Assembly: GCA_017882055.1 (NCBI GenBank)
Contig: JADGQE010000169.1
Coordinates: 1 to 8,297, forward strand
DNA length: 8,297 nt
Direction of reading: 5' to 3'
DNA from: Thermoflexales bacterium
GTDB lineage: Bacteria; Chloroflexota; Anaerolineae; Fen-1058
Each line of letters opens with the position of its first letter. Within the stretch, counting starts at the first letter, position 1. The notes under the pieces were generated by a model that was not told the DNA's origin, did no database searches, and saw only the letters and a list, made by a program, of their open reading frames with translations. Below, one piece after another: positions 1-6,521 of the stretch. Both the position numbers and the translations under genes were made by a program.

Positions 1-212
1 AGGTGCTCGAAAACATCAGAAGAATCGGATGGGGAAGAAAGCCCTATCGGCTCGTGGTTTTCCCCCTCTTGAGGGACACCAACGAGCGCAGGAGCCGGAG
101 TAGAAATCGGTTGCCGTCGCGCTGCCGGCTTTCGATCAGGTCGCACTACCGCTTCAGGTGTTTCTGGAATAAGCCGGCGTGCTGCGCGAGGAGTAAATTC
201 AGTTTGAGCCAT
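1..212 (-). CDS. Unidentified protein, N-terminal part (cut by left edge)
   Basis: An open frame of 70 codons runs without a stop off the left edge. It starts at ATG 212; the codon just before it is TAA, so this is the earliest possible start. The protein begins MAQTEFTPRAARRL and continues rich in Pro, Arg, Ala and Ser, with several PxP-like steps, then an acidic and serine-rich stretch (EGENHEP, SSPSDSSD). It has no hydrophobic segment or recognisable domain, so this looks like a disordered N-terminal region and the folded part would lie outside the window. No Shine-Dalgarno sequence is visible before the ATG. Support comes from the open frame and from a good promoter 80-110 nt upstream. 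I do not recognise the family. It lies downstream of rho in the same direction but appears to have its own promoter. The partial frame could be chance, though the placement argues against that. Confidence 0.5.
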   Translation of the reverse strand, partial: MAQTEFTPRAARRLIPETPEAVVRPDRKPAARRQPISTPAPALVGVPQEGENHEPIGLSSPSDSSDVFEH

Positions 213-295
213 TTAAAGAGATCGTAGCCGTTAACTCGCCCATCGCTACTAAATACCGGGCGGCTTAGTGCTTCCGCTCTGTTCCTTAAGGCGCA

Positions 296-323
296 ATTAT
301 ACCATAAGCCCGATCTATGCAAA
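296..323 (-). promoter_or_regulatory. Promoter with extended -10, for the gene at the left edge
   Basis: Read on the minus strand, TTTGCA (323-318, four of six matches to TTGACA) is followed after 16 nt by a perfect TATAAT (301-296). TGG directly before it makes an extended -10. Transcription would start near 289 and give a leader of about 77 nt before the ATG at 212. The -35 box lies directly against the terminator-like hairpin of rho, so the end of one unit and the start of the next are packed together. Confidence 0.6.
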
Positions 324-339
324 GACCCTCAAACGAGGG
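321..339 (-). terminator. Weak intrinsic-terminator-like hairpin after rho
   Basis: On the minus strand CCCTC-GTTT-GAGGG forms a 5-bp GC-rich stem (339-326), followed by TCTTT (325-321). It lies about 25 nt beyond the rho stop codon. The stem is short and the T-run is interrupted, so termination may be partial or Rho-assisted. Confidence 0.4.
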
Positions 340-363
340 GTGACGAGGCTGCCCGTGGCTGGC

Positions 364-1641
364 TTAAGAGTCGTCACGCAGGCCGGCCAGAAATTCTATA
401 TTGGACTTGGTGCGGCTCATCCGGTTGATGAGTGCTTCCATTGCATTGGTCAGGTCAAGTCCGGCGCCACTGGGCGGCGAAGCCATCATCTGACCCAGCA
501 TCCGGCGCATAAGCCAGCTCTTGCTCAACAATTCGGGCTCCAGCAGCATTTCTTCGCGGCGGGTGCTGGAGCGCTCGATGTCGAAGGCCGGGAAGATGCG
601 GCGTTCCTGCAAGCGGCGGCTGAGATGCAGTTCCATATTGCCGGTACCCTTAAATTCCTCGTAGACCATATCGTCCATGCGGCTGCCGGTATCGACTATG
701 CAGGTAGCGATGATGGTCAGGCTGCCGCCTTCTTCGATATTGCGGGCTGCGCCGAAGAAGCCCTTGGGTGGATACAAGGCCGCCGGATCAAGGCCGCCCG
801 ATAGGGTCCGCCCGCTCGACGGTACGATCAGGTTATAGGCGCGGGCGAGGCGCGTCATCGAATCCATCAAGATCGCGACATCGCGTCCGCCTTCGACCAG
901 GCGTTTGGCGCGCGCCAGAGCCATCTCGGCCACGCGCACATGGCTTTGTGGCGGCTCGTCGAAGGTGCTGCTGATCACTTCGGCCTCGACTGAGCGATCC
1001 ATATCGGTGACTTCTTCAGGCCGCTCACCGATCAGGGCCACCATCAAGTGCACATCGGGATAGCGGGTCGAAATCGCGTTAGCGATGTGCTTCAGCACGG
1101 TGGTCTTGCCGGATTTGGGCGGCGAAACGATCAAGCCGCGCTGCCCGCGTCCGATCGGCGCTACCATATCGAGCAACCGGGTGGTGATGTTAGTTGGCTC
1201 GGTTTCGAGGTTGAACCGTATGCTCGGGAAGATCGGCGTGAGCTTCTCGAAAACGGGACGAAGTTTGGCTTGCTCGGGATCAAGCCCGTTGACGGCTTCG
1301 ACGCGCAGCAACCCGAAGTATTTTTCGCTATCTTTGGGCGGGCGTACTTGCCCGATCACCATATCGCCGGTACGCAGGCCAAAGCGCCGAATCTGGCTTT
1401 GGCTCACATACACATCTTCCGGGCCGGGCAGATAATGCTCGCTGCGCAGGAAACCGATGTTCTCATCGACAATGTCCAGCACACCGCCGCCGAAGATGTA
1501 GCCTTGCCCTTCGGCTTTGGCCCGCAGTAAGCGCAGGATCAAATCATCTTTCTTGAGCCGGCGGTAGCCAGATATATCCATCGATTTGGCAATGTCACGC
1601 AGATCAGTCAGCGTCTTGGCATCCAGTTCTACAAAGTCCAC
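364..1641 (-). CDS. rho: Transcription termination factor Rho
   Basis: This is the hexameric RNA-dependent ATPase that releases transcripts from RNA polymerase. The protein has 425 residues, close to the E. coli length (419), with no large N-terminal insertion. An N-terminal helical region (1-45) is followed by the cold-shock-like RNA-binding domain (about 47-100, with YIFGGGVLDI and GFLR). The ATPase core follows: Walker A PPKSGKTT (174-181), catalytic Glu in ERPEEVTDM (E206), Walker B ILMDS with D260, Q-loop region SGGLDPAALYPPK (281-293), R-loop DTGSRMDD (317-324) and arginine finger R361 in STRREE. The start is GTG at 1641, chosen because GGAGGA lies 6 nt upstream. Rho is the last gene of the frr-uppS-cdsA-glpX-rho run, 58 nt after glpX. 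A hairpin just before its ribosome site may control it. Compared with E. coli, Gly205 replaces Asp210 and Arg321 replaces Lys326. Confidence 0.97.
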   Translation of the reverse strand: MDFVELDAKTLTDLRDIAKSMDISGYRRLKKDDLILRLLRAKAEGQGYIFGGGVLDIVDENIGFLRSEHYLPGPEDVYVSQSQIRRFGLRTGDMVIGQVRPPKDSEKYFGLLRVEAVNGLDPEQAKLRPVFEKLTPIFPSIRFNLETEPTNITTRLLDMVAPIGRGQRGLIVSPPKSGKTTVLKHIANAISTRYPDVHLMVALIGERPEEVTDMDRSVEAEVISSTFDEPPQSHVRVAEMALARAKRLVEGGRDVAILMDSMTRLARAYNLIVPSSGRTLSGGLDPAALYPPKGFFGAARNIEEGGSLTIIATCIVDTGSRMDDMVYEEFKGTGNMELHLSRRLQERRIFPAFDIERSSTRREEMLLEPELLSKSWLMRRMLGQMMASPPSGAGLDLTNAMEALINRMSRTKSNIEFLAGLRDDS

Positions 1642-1647
1642 AGTTTT

Positions 1648-1692
1648 TCCTCCAAACCCACTGCGCGCTTCAAACGTCGCGCCAGCCGGGTT
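1648..1692 (-). promoter_or_regulatory. Hairpin and strong ribosome binding site before rho
   Basis: In the 58-nt gap before rho, minus-strand AACCC (1692-1688) pairs with GGGTT (1659-1655). Inside this, CTG-G-CGCG (1685-1678) pairs with CGCGCAG (1667-1661), leaving one bulged G and a small internal loop. The stem ends 1-2 nt before the ribosome site GGAGGA (1653-1648), which itself stays single-stranded. It has no U-run, so it looks more like an mRNA structure or processing site than a terminator. Confidence 0.45.
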
Positions 1693-1699
1693 GCGTAGT

Positions 1700-2698
1700 T
1701 TATTCGTAAATGTTAGTCAATAACTTCAGTTTGTCGAGACGGTGCTCGGATAAGATGCGGCGAGTCGTGCCGCTGAGGCTGCGCATGACGATCGAAGTGG
1801 AGCGGGCCTTGTCGCCCGCATAACGCACACCCGCCAGCAGCTGACCATCGGTGATGCCCGTGGCCGCAAAGAAGACATTATGGCCGCTGACCAGATCGTC
1901 AGTGGTTAAGACGCGTTCCAGATCGAGCCCCAGATCCAGCGCTTTTATTCGTTCCTTTTCATCACGCGCCCAGAGTTTGCATTGAATTTCTCCGCCCGCG
2001 CATTTGAGCGCAGCGGCGGCGATAACGGCTTCAGGCGAACCGCCGATGCCCATGAGAATATCTTCGCCCGCATCATCGGCCGTGGTTGCAAGTGCAGCGG
2101 CAATATCACCATCGGTGATCAGTTTGATGCGCGCGCCACAGGCCCGCACTTGCCTGATCAGTTCTGTGTGCCGATCCCGGTCGAGAACCACGACGGTCAG
2201 ATCGTGAATCTCTTTATCCAGCGCACGCGCGACTTTGGCCAGGTTATCCTTTACCGGCGCGTTGATGTCGATGACGCCTTTGGCGCGCGGGCCGACTGCG
2301 ATCTTCTGGGCGTAAACCAAATGCTCTGGATTGTGCATGGTGCCCCGCTCGGCCAAAGCTACTACGGCAATTGCACCCGGTAACCCCAGCGCCGTCAGCC
2401 GGGTACCGTCAATCGGATCGACCGCGATGTCTACCTGCGGCGCTGCGCCGGTGCCCAAATGTTCGCCGTTATACAGCATCGGCGCTTCGTCTTTCTCGCC
2501 TTCGCCGATGACGACGACGCCATCCATATCGACGGTGTTGAACATCAGGCGCATCGCGTTGACGGCCGCTCGATCGGCGGCGATCTTATCGCCACGTCCC
2601 ATCTGGCGGGCGGCCGCCATAGCGGCGGCCTCTGTAACGCGAACTAATTCCAGCGCAAGGTTGCGATCGGGATCAGGCATCATCGGCTGTTGATTCAT
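1700..2698 (-). CDS. glpX: Fructose-1,6-bisphosphatase, class II (GlpX)
   Basis: GlpX hydrolyses fructose 1,6-bisphosphate to fructose 6-phosphate in gluconeogenesis. It is a cytosolic, metal-dependent enzyme; some relatives also act on sedoheptulose 1,7-bisphosphate. The 332 residues match the family length. Visible motifs are ADRAAVNAMR (41-50), GEGEKDEAPML (65-75), the metal/phosphate motif DPIDGT (94-99), GIGGSPEAV (217-225, where many relatives have GGAPEGV), FAATGITDG (277-285) and the C-terminal VMRSLSGTTR. ATG at 2698 is preferred because GGGGGA lies about 5 nt upstream; a TTG at 2722 would add eight residues without support. It follows cdsA by 29 nt with no terminator, so cotranscription with the lipid genes is likely. 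The family call is secure; whether it also has sedoheptulose bisphosphatase activity cannot be read from the sequence. Confidence 0.96.
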   Translation of the reverse strand: MNQQPMMPDPDRNLALELVRVTEAAAMAAARQMGRGDKIAADRAAVNAMRLMFNTVDMDGVVVIGEGEKDEAPMLYNGEHLGTGAAPQVDIAVDPIDGTRLTALGLPGAIAVVALAERGTMHNPEHLVYAQKIAVGPRAKGVIDINAPVKDNLAKVARALDKEIHDLTVVVLDRDRHTELIRQVRACGARIKLITDGDIAAALATTADDAGEDILMGIGGSPEAVIAAAALKCAGGEIQCKLWARDEKERIKALDLGLDLERVLTTDDLVSGHNVFFAATGITDGQLLAGVRYAGDKARSTSIVMRSLSGTTRRILSEHRLDKLKLLTNIYE

Positions 2699-2727
2699 GG
2701 TTTCCCCCGCACATGAACTCAAAATAC

Positions 2728-3516
2728 TCAGGCCAGAGCAATCCAGACAATGTAGTAATAGCCTACGATGACCGTGAACATCAGGCTGTCCAATCGATCG
2801 AGTACACCGCCGTGACCGGGAATCAAGTTTCCCGAATCCTTGGCTCCGACCTGGCGTTTGATCATCGAGACCGACAGATCCCCCAGCGTCCCGATGAGTG
2901 CGCCGATCAGTCCCAACGCCGCGCCGTGAATGGCCGGTAAGCCAAAGGCGGCGGCGACGATCGGGTTGAGCGCCATGCCAAAGATCGCGCCGCCGATCAA
3001 TCCTTCCCAGCTCTTCTTGGGGCTGAGCGATGGCGTCATTTTATGGCGGCCAAAGCGCGAGCCGATAAGAAACGCGCCAGTATCGGCCAGCCATGTTCCA
3101 GTCAATATGAGCAAGAGCCAACGCTCGCCTTGAGGCAATTGCCGCGTGAGCATGAGATGCGCGCCAGCCACGCCCAGATACAGGCCGCCGATGAGGGCCA
3201 ACGCCCAATCGACCGTGGGTGCACCCTGACGGTGAGTGAGCTGCCATGTTAACGAACTAATCAGGATGAAAGCCACTGCCGGTTGCAGCAGATTCGTCTG
3301 AGGAAACAGCGTATTCAGCCATAAGGCCAATATTACCGCAATCGAAAAGAACAGCGGCGGTTGAAAGCCGCTGCGCCGCATGAGCTGCACGAATTCATAT
3401 GCGGCGATGCAGAAAGCAAGCGACAGTAAGCTATAAAACGGCCACCCGCCGATCCAGATGACGCCGATCACCATCGGCGCCAGAATCAATGCACTAAGGA
3501 CGCGGGTCAAGAGCAT
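2728..3516 (-). CDS. cdsA: Phosphatidate cytidylyltransferase (CDP-diacylglycerol synthase)
   Basis: CdsA makes CDP-diacylglycerol and diphosphate from phosphatidic acid and CTP, the branch point for membrane phospholipids. The 262 residues are mostly hydrophobic, with about seven to eight membrane segments (for example near 5-22, 27-45, 55-70, 80-90, 104-122, 132-152, 172-210 and 244-261). The C-terminal family signature is complete: S217-x-I-K-R, K226-D227, then GHGG (234-237) and D240-R-L-D243, which carries the metal and CTP-binding residues. The start is ATG 3516, 22 nt after the uppS stop. No good Shine-Dalgarno sequence is visible, so translational coupling to uppS is likely. The uppS-cdsA pair is a widespread arrangement. 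The dxr, rseP and proS genes that often follow are absent; glpX and rho take their place. Confidence 0.95.
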   Translation of the reverse strand: MLLTRVLSALILAPMVIGVIWIGGWPFYSLLSLAFCIAAYEFVQLMRRSGFQPPLFFSIAVILALWLNTLFPQTNLLQPAVAFILISSLTWQLTHRQGAPTVDWALALIGGLYLGVAGAHLMLTRQLPQGERWLLLILTGTWLADTGAFLIGSRFGRHKMTPSLSPKKSWEGLIGGAIFGMALNPIVAAAFGLPAIHGAALGLIGALIGTLGDLSVSMIKRQVGAKDSGNLIPGHGGVLDRLDSLMFTVIVGYYYIVWIALA

Positions 3517-3538
3517 GAGGCTGAGTCAACAGGCTGGA

Positions 3539-4276
3539 TTATTTCGATCGCGCCGCAATCGTCTGCTCGGCGACTAAGCCAAAGCGGCGTTCGCGGCTGG
3601 CATAATGGTCGAGTGCTTTTTGCAACTCGTCTTCGTTGAAGTCGGGCCAGTAGGTCGGAGTTGCGTAGTATTCAGCATACGCGCCCTGCCAGATCAGAAA
3701 ATTGCTGACACGCATTTCGCCGCTGGTGCGGACGATCAGATCGGGATCAGGCAAACCGTCCGTGTAAAGATATTGACCGAACAGCGCGTCGTCCAAAGCC
3801 TCAGGCTTGACGCCATCAGCCAGCAAGCGGCGCACCGCGTCGATGATTTCCTGCCGCCCGCCGTAATTCAGCGCGACGTTGAGAATCAATGTATCGTTGT
3901 TGCGCGTCATTTCGACGGCGTGCGTGATTTTGCGTTGCAAGCGCGGCGCGATGCCGTTCATCCGTCCGATATGGCGGATGCGCACACCTTCCGCGTGCAG
4001 CTCGTTGAGTTCACGCTCGATCACCTGCTCCAGGATGCCCATCAACCCGCGGACTTCATCGGCCGGGCGGCCCCAGTTCTCCGTGGAGAAGGCGTATAAC
4101 GTGAGAATCTTGATGCCGTGTTTGACGCACGAGCGCAGAATGCGGCGCAGGTTCTCGGTGCCGGCATGGTGTCCGGCTAATCGCGGCAAGCCGCGTGACT
4201 TGGCCCAGCGGCCATTGCCGTCCATGATGATCGCCAGATGATAAGGAACCTGAGTCGGAGTAGATGCGGGGTTCAT
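3539..4276 (-). CDS. uppS: Isoprenyl transferase (undecaprenyl diphosphate synthase)
   Basis: This cytosolic, membrane-associated cis-prenyltransferase condenses isopentenyl diphosphate units onto farnesyl diphosphate to give the C55 carrier lipid for peptidoglycan and other wall polymers. The 245 residues fit the family. Motifs appear in order: MDGNGRWAKSRG (18-29, catalytic Asp19), GHHAG (35-39), YAFSTENWGRP (61-71), LNYGGRQEI (136-144), and the diphosphate-binding RTSGE (183-187) with RVSNFLIWQ (189-197), then Y-WPDF (209-213). The exact prenyl chain length cannot be told from sequence. The start is ATG 4276, 39 nt after the frr stop; no clear ribosome binding site is present, which suggests dependence on translation of frr. 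The frr-uppS-cdsA order is conserved in many bacteria. Confidence 0.97.
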   Translation of the reverse strand: MNPASTPTQVPYHLAIIMDGNGRWAKSRGLPRLAGHHAGTENLRRILRSCVKHGIKILTLYAFSTENWGRPADEVRGLMGILEQVIERELNELHAEGVRIRHIGRMNGIAPRLQRKITHAVEMTRNNDTLILNVALNYGGRQEIIDAVRRLLADGVKPEALDDALFGQYLYTDGLPDPDLIVRTSGEMRVSNFLIWQGAYAEYYATPTYWPDFNEDELQKALDHYASRERRFGLVAEQTIAARSK

Positions 4277-4315
4277 GCGGCTGCGAATGTCTGCATGCGG
4301 CCTAAGGTCGCGGCC

Positions 4316-4885
4316 TCAGACTTCGCGAATCTCCTCTTCTTTGCGCTGGCTGGTCGCTTCAGCCTGTTCGATGTACTTATCGGTCAATTTCTGGAGATCT
4401 TCGCGGGCCCGCTTGAGATCGTCTTCCGACATCATTTTTTCTTTTTCGAAATCGCGCAAATTATCCTGCGCATCACGGCGAATGTTGCGGATGGAGATGC
4501 GCGCTTCCTCTAATCGCTTGTGGACCAGTTTGATCATTTCGTTGCGGCGCTCTTCGCTCAGGCGCGGAATGATCAGGCGGATGATCTTGCCGTCGTTGTT
4601 GGGCGTGAGACCCAGATCGGAGGCGAGGATCGCGCGCTCAATGTCCTTCATCGAATGCGCGTCGAACGGGCGGATGGTCAGCATTTGCGGTTCAGGCGCG
4701 GCGATCGTGGCGAGCTGCTCCAACGGCGTCGGCGTGTCGTAGTAGTTGACCATCAGGCGCTCGACCAGCATGGGACTGGCCCGCCCGGTGCGAATCGCGC
4801 GCAGGTCTAAGTCCAACGCGTGGTTGGTCTTGAGCATGTGATCTTCGGCTTCTTTGAGAATGTCTTTAGCGATATCGGATGTCAC
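4316..4885 (-). CDS. frr: Ribosome recycling factor
   Basis: RRF, with EF-G, splits the post-termination 70S ribosome so that it can be reused. The 189 residues are close to the usual 185. Typical features are the N-terminal helix, RTGRASPMLVERL (32-44), the domain II beta region with YYDTPTPLEQLATI, and long charged helices towards the C-terminus (SEERRNEMIKLV, EEARISIRNIRRDA) forming the three-helix bundle. A short charged C-terminal tail (QRKEEEIREV) follows. The start is GTG 4885, supported by AGGTGA at 4900-4895 with 9 nt spacing. It heads the second transcription unit, with a promoter about 170 nt upstream, separated from pyrH by 233 nt. Confidence 0.97.
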   Translation of the reverse strand: MTSDIAKDILKEAEDHMLKTNHALDLDLRAIRTGRASPMLVERLMVNYYDTPTPLEQLATIAAPEPQMLTIRPFDAHSMKDIERAILASDLGLTPNNDGKIIRLIIPRLSEERRNEMIKLVHKRLEEARISIRNIRRDAQDNLRDFEKEKMMSEDDLKRAREDLQKLTDKYIEQAEATSQRKEEEIREV

Positions 4886-5051
4886 GATTATCTGTCACCT
4901 CACACCAGGTTTAGCGACCAATTTGGCGACAACGTGTGTTGATCAAAAGTGTCTGCGATGGGTTGGTCTCCGTGGCATTACCGGAGCGGCTTCCTCAAAG
5001 GTGAGATCACCCGGCGGCAGGGGTGGTCCATGCATAGCTAGCACTACCCCT

Positions 5052-5082
5052 ATTATAATACGAATTGGCGCAAGCGTGACAA
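5052..5082 (-). promoter_or_regulatory. Promoter for the frr-uppS-cdsA-glpX-rho unit
   Basis: On the minus strand TTGTCA (5082-5077) lies 16 nt before TATTAT (5060-5055), which overlaps a perfect TATAAT (5057-5052; spacing 19 if this is the true -10). It sits between pyrH and frr and predicts a leader of about 160 nt. That leader begins with AGGGGT, which can pair with ACCCCT about 20 nt further on, giving a possible 5' hairpin. Confidence 0.6.
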
Positions 5083-5118
5083 CTTGATTTTGCGAGTGGC
5101 AGTTTTCAGACGGAGAAC

Positions 5119-5835
5119 CTAGCTGCCGATGATTGTCCCAACCGGTTCGCCGAATACGGCTTGCTCCAGACTGTGTGGCTGCCACAGATCGAGCACCAGA
5201 ATCGGCATCTCATTGTCCATGCACAACGAAATCGCCGTCGAATCCATCACGCCGACACGCTGATTCAGCGCGTCGATATAGGAGAGACGGTCGAAGCGTT
5301 TCGCTTCGGGATTCAGTCGAGGATCTTCCGAATAGACGGCATCCACTTTGGTGGCCTTGATCAGAATATCGGCTTTGATTTCCATCGCGCGCAGGGCGGC
5401 CGCGGTATCGGTGGTGAAATAGGGGTTGCCGGTTCCGCCGCCGATGATCACGACCCGGCCTTTTTCCATGTGGCGGATGGCGCGCAGTCGGATGTAAGGC
5501 TCGGCCACCGCTTGCATCGTGATAGCGGTCTGAACGCGGGTGGCAATGCCCAGCCGCTCCAGAGCGTCCTGCAAGGCGAGCGCATTCATGACGGTGGCGA
5601 GCATGCCCATATGATCGGCGGTGGCGCGCTCCATGCCGTGTGACAAGCCGTCTTTGCCGCGCCACAGGTTACCCGCGCCCAATACCAGGGCGATCTGGAT
5701 ATCGAGGTCTCTAACGATTTTGATCTTGGCTGCGACATCTTCAGCCATGGTCGGGTTGATACCGATTCCGCCTCGACCGGCTAACGCCTCGCCGCCGAGC
5801 TTGAGTAGAATACGTTTGTATTGCGGAACAGGCAT
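5119..5835 (-). CDS. pyrH: UMP kinase (uridylate kinase)
   Basis: PyrH phosphorylates UMP to UDP with ATP and belongs to the bacterial amino-acid-kinase fold family. With the ATG at 5835 it has 238 residues, the normal size. Motifs: YKRILLKLGGEAL (6-18; many relatives have KLSGEAL), the glycine-rich GAGNLWRG (53-60), the family block ATADHMGMLATVMNALALQDAL (71-92), AEPYIRLRAIRHMEKGRVVI (111-130), GGGTGNPYFTTDTAAALRA (132-150), KATKVDAVY (160-168) and VMDSTAI (196-202). The start is ATG 5835, because a TTG at 5871 would lie inside the upstream hairpin with no ribosome site; GAGG lies 4 nt before the ATG. It follows tsf by 68 nt that hold the hairpin, so its expression may depend on read-through from rpsB-tsf. 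Confidence 0.96.
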   Translation of the reverse strand: MPVPQYKRILLKLGGEALAGRGGIGINPTMAEDVAAKIKIVRDLDIQIALVLGAGNLWRGKDGLSHGMERATADHMGMLATVMNALALQDALERLGIATRVQTAITMQAVAEPYIRLRAIRHMEKGRVVIIGGGTGNPYFTTDTAAALRAMEIKADILIKATKVDAVYSEDPRLNPEAKRFDRLSYIDALNQRVGVMDSTAISLCMDNEMPILVLDLWQPHSLEQAVFGEPVGTIIGS

Positions 5836-5860
5836 AGTGCCTCGACTGGTGGGAGTTGTG

Positions 5861-5895
5861 AAAATGGGCAACGGAGGTTGGTCCGCTGCCCATTT
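5861..5895 (-). terminator. Long hairpin between tsf and pyrH (terminator or attenuator)
   Basis: Minus-strand AAATGGGCA-G-CGGA (5895-5882) pairs with TCCG-T-TGCCCATTT (5875-5862) around a 6-nt loop. This gives 14 bp when the central G·U is counted. The transcript then reads a T-run (5864-5861, partly inside the stem), followed by C. The tail is short, so partial termination or mRNA processing is as likely as full termination. On the plus strand the central pair is A/C, a mismatch, so the fold favours the minus transcript. Confidence 0.5.
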
Positions 5896-5903
5896 AATTC
5901 TGC

Positions 5904-6506
5904 CTAGAGAGATTCGCCGCCTAATTCGTAGCGGACAAACCGCCGCACGACGATGTTTTCACGCAGATCCGTGATCGCCTGCGTGAGCATGTCGCCGATA
6001 ATGATTTTGTCATCCAGGACATACGCCTGGCGCAGCAGGCACGCTTCCTGATAATACTTTTCAAGTTTGCCTTCGACGATACGATCGAGCACGTTCTCCG
6101 GTTTGCCGCTGGCGATCGCTTCTTCGAGAAAGCCCTTCTTGATTTCTTCCAGTTGGGCGGCCGGAATGTCTTCGGGCTTGATGTACTGTGGATTCGCCAT
6201 GGCGATGTGCCTGGCCAGCGTTTGCGTCAGCGTCTTGAAGCCGTCGGTGCGGGCGACGAAGTCGGTTTCGCAGTTCACTTCGATCAACACGGCGATGCGA
6301 TTGTTGTGATGGATGTACGATCCAATCAAACCATCCTTCGCCACTCGATCGGCCTTCCTGGCTGCTTGAGCCAGGCCCTTGTCCTTCAGCCACGCCTTGG
6401 CCTTCTCGAGGTCACCTTCGGTTTGTTCCAGTGCTTTGCGGCAATCGAGCACACCGGCACCGGTCTGCTCGCGCAGTTGTTTGATGGTAGCAGCTGAGAT
6501 GTCCAA
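5904..6506 (-). CDS. tsf: Translation elongation factor EF-Ts
   Basis: EF-Ts exchanges GDP for GTP on EF-Tu, whose gene starts at the other end of this window. It is a short form (about 200 residues against 283 in E. coli), as in several deep-branching phyla. The N-terminal UBA-like domain (1-50) carries IKQLREQTGAGVLDCRKAL (8-26). TDFVA (81-85) is the conserved EF-Tu contact. The C-terminus ends with the conserved block LRENIVVRRFVRYELG. Two TTG codons compete as start: 6512 (GGAG only 3 nt upstream) and 6506 (9 nt). I chose 6506 because spacing is better and M-D-I-S-A matches the family's usual start; using 6512 adds two residues. The gap to the rpsB stop is 9-15 nt, so the two are cotranscribed and probably coupled. 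Confidence 0.96.
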   Translation of the reverse strand: MDISAATIKQLREQTGAGVLDCRKALEQTEGDLEKAKAWLKDKGLAQAARKADRVAKDGLIGSYIHHNNRIAVLIEVNCETDFVARTDGFKTLTQTLARHIAMANPQYIKPEDIPAAQLEEIKKGFLEEAIASGKPENVLDRIVEGKLEKYYQEACLLRQAYVLDDKIIIGDMLTQAITDLRENIVVRRFVRYELGGESL

Positions 6507-6521
6507 TTCCAATGACTCCGT

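Noticed and set aside
3..227. Plus-strand frame of 74 codons at the left edge
   Set aside because: Arg/Ser-rich with no motif; the opposite strand has an open frame with its own promoter and a better composition.
268..804. Plus-strand open frame of 178 codons opposite the end of rho
   Set aside because: It is the antisense of the rho coding sequence, with no ribosome site and no recognisable motifs.
1048..1530. Plus-strand open frames opposite the N-terminal half of rho
   Set aside because: Antisense shadows; the minus strand encodes Rho with all its motifs.
2723..2760. Weak TTGTCT / TATTTT pair upstream of glpX on the minus strand
   Set aside because: Poor -10 and 18-nt spacing inside cdsA; not enough to call an internal promoter.
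3605..4099. Plus-strand open frame of 164 codons opposite uppS
   Set aside because: Antisense shadow of a fully conserved uppS.
5054..5059. Plus-strand TATAAT between frr and pyrH
   Set aside because: The sequence is palindromic, so it appears on both strands; no -35 box lies at the right distance on the plus strand and no gene follows.
4943..5185. 80-codon minus-strand frame between pyrH and frr
   Set aside because: It overlaps the conserved end of pyrH and the frr promoter and has no ribosome site; only the shorter frame from 5035 is worth noting.
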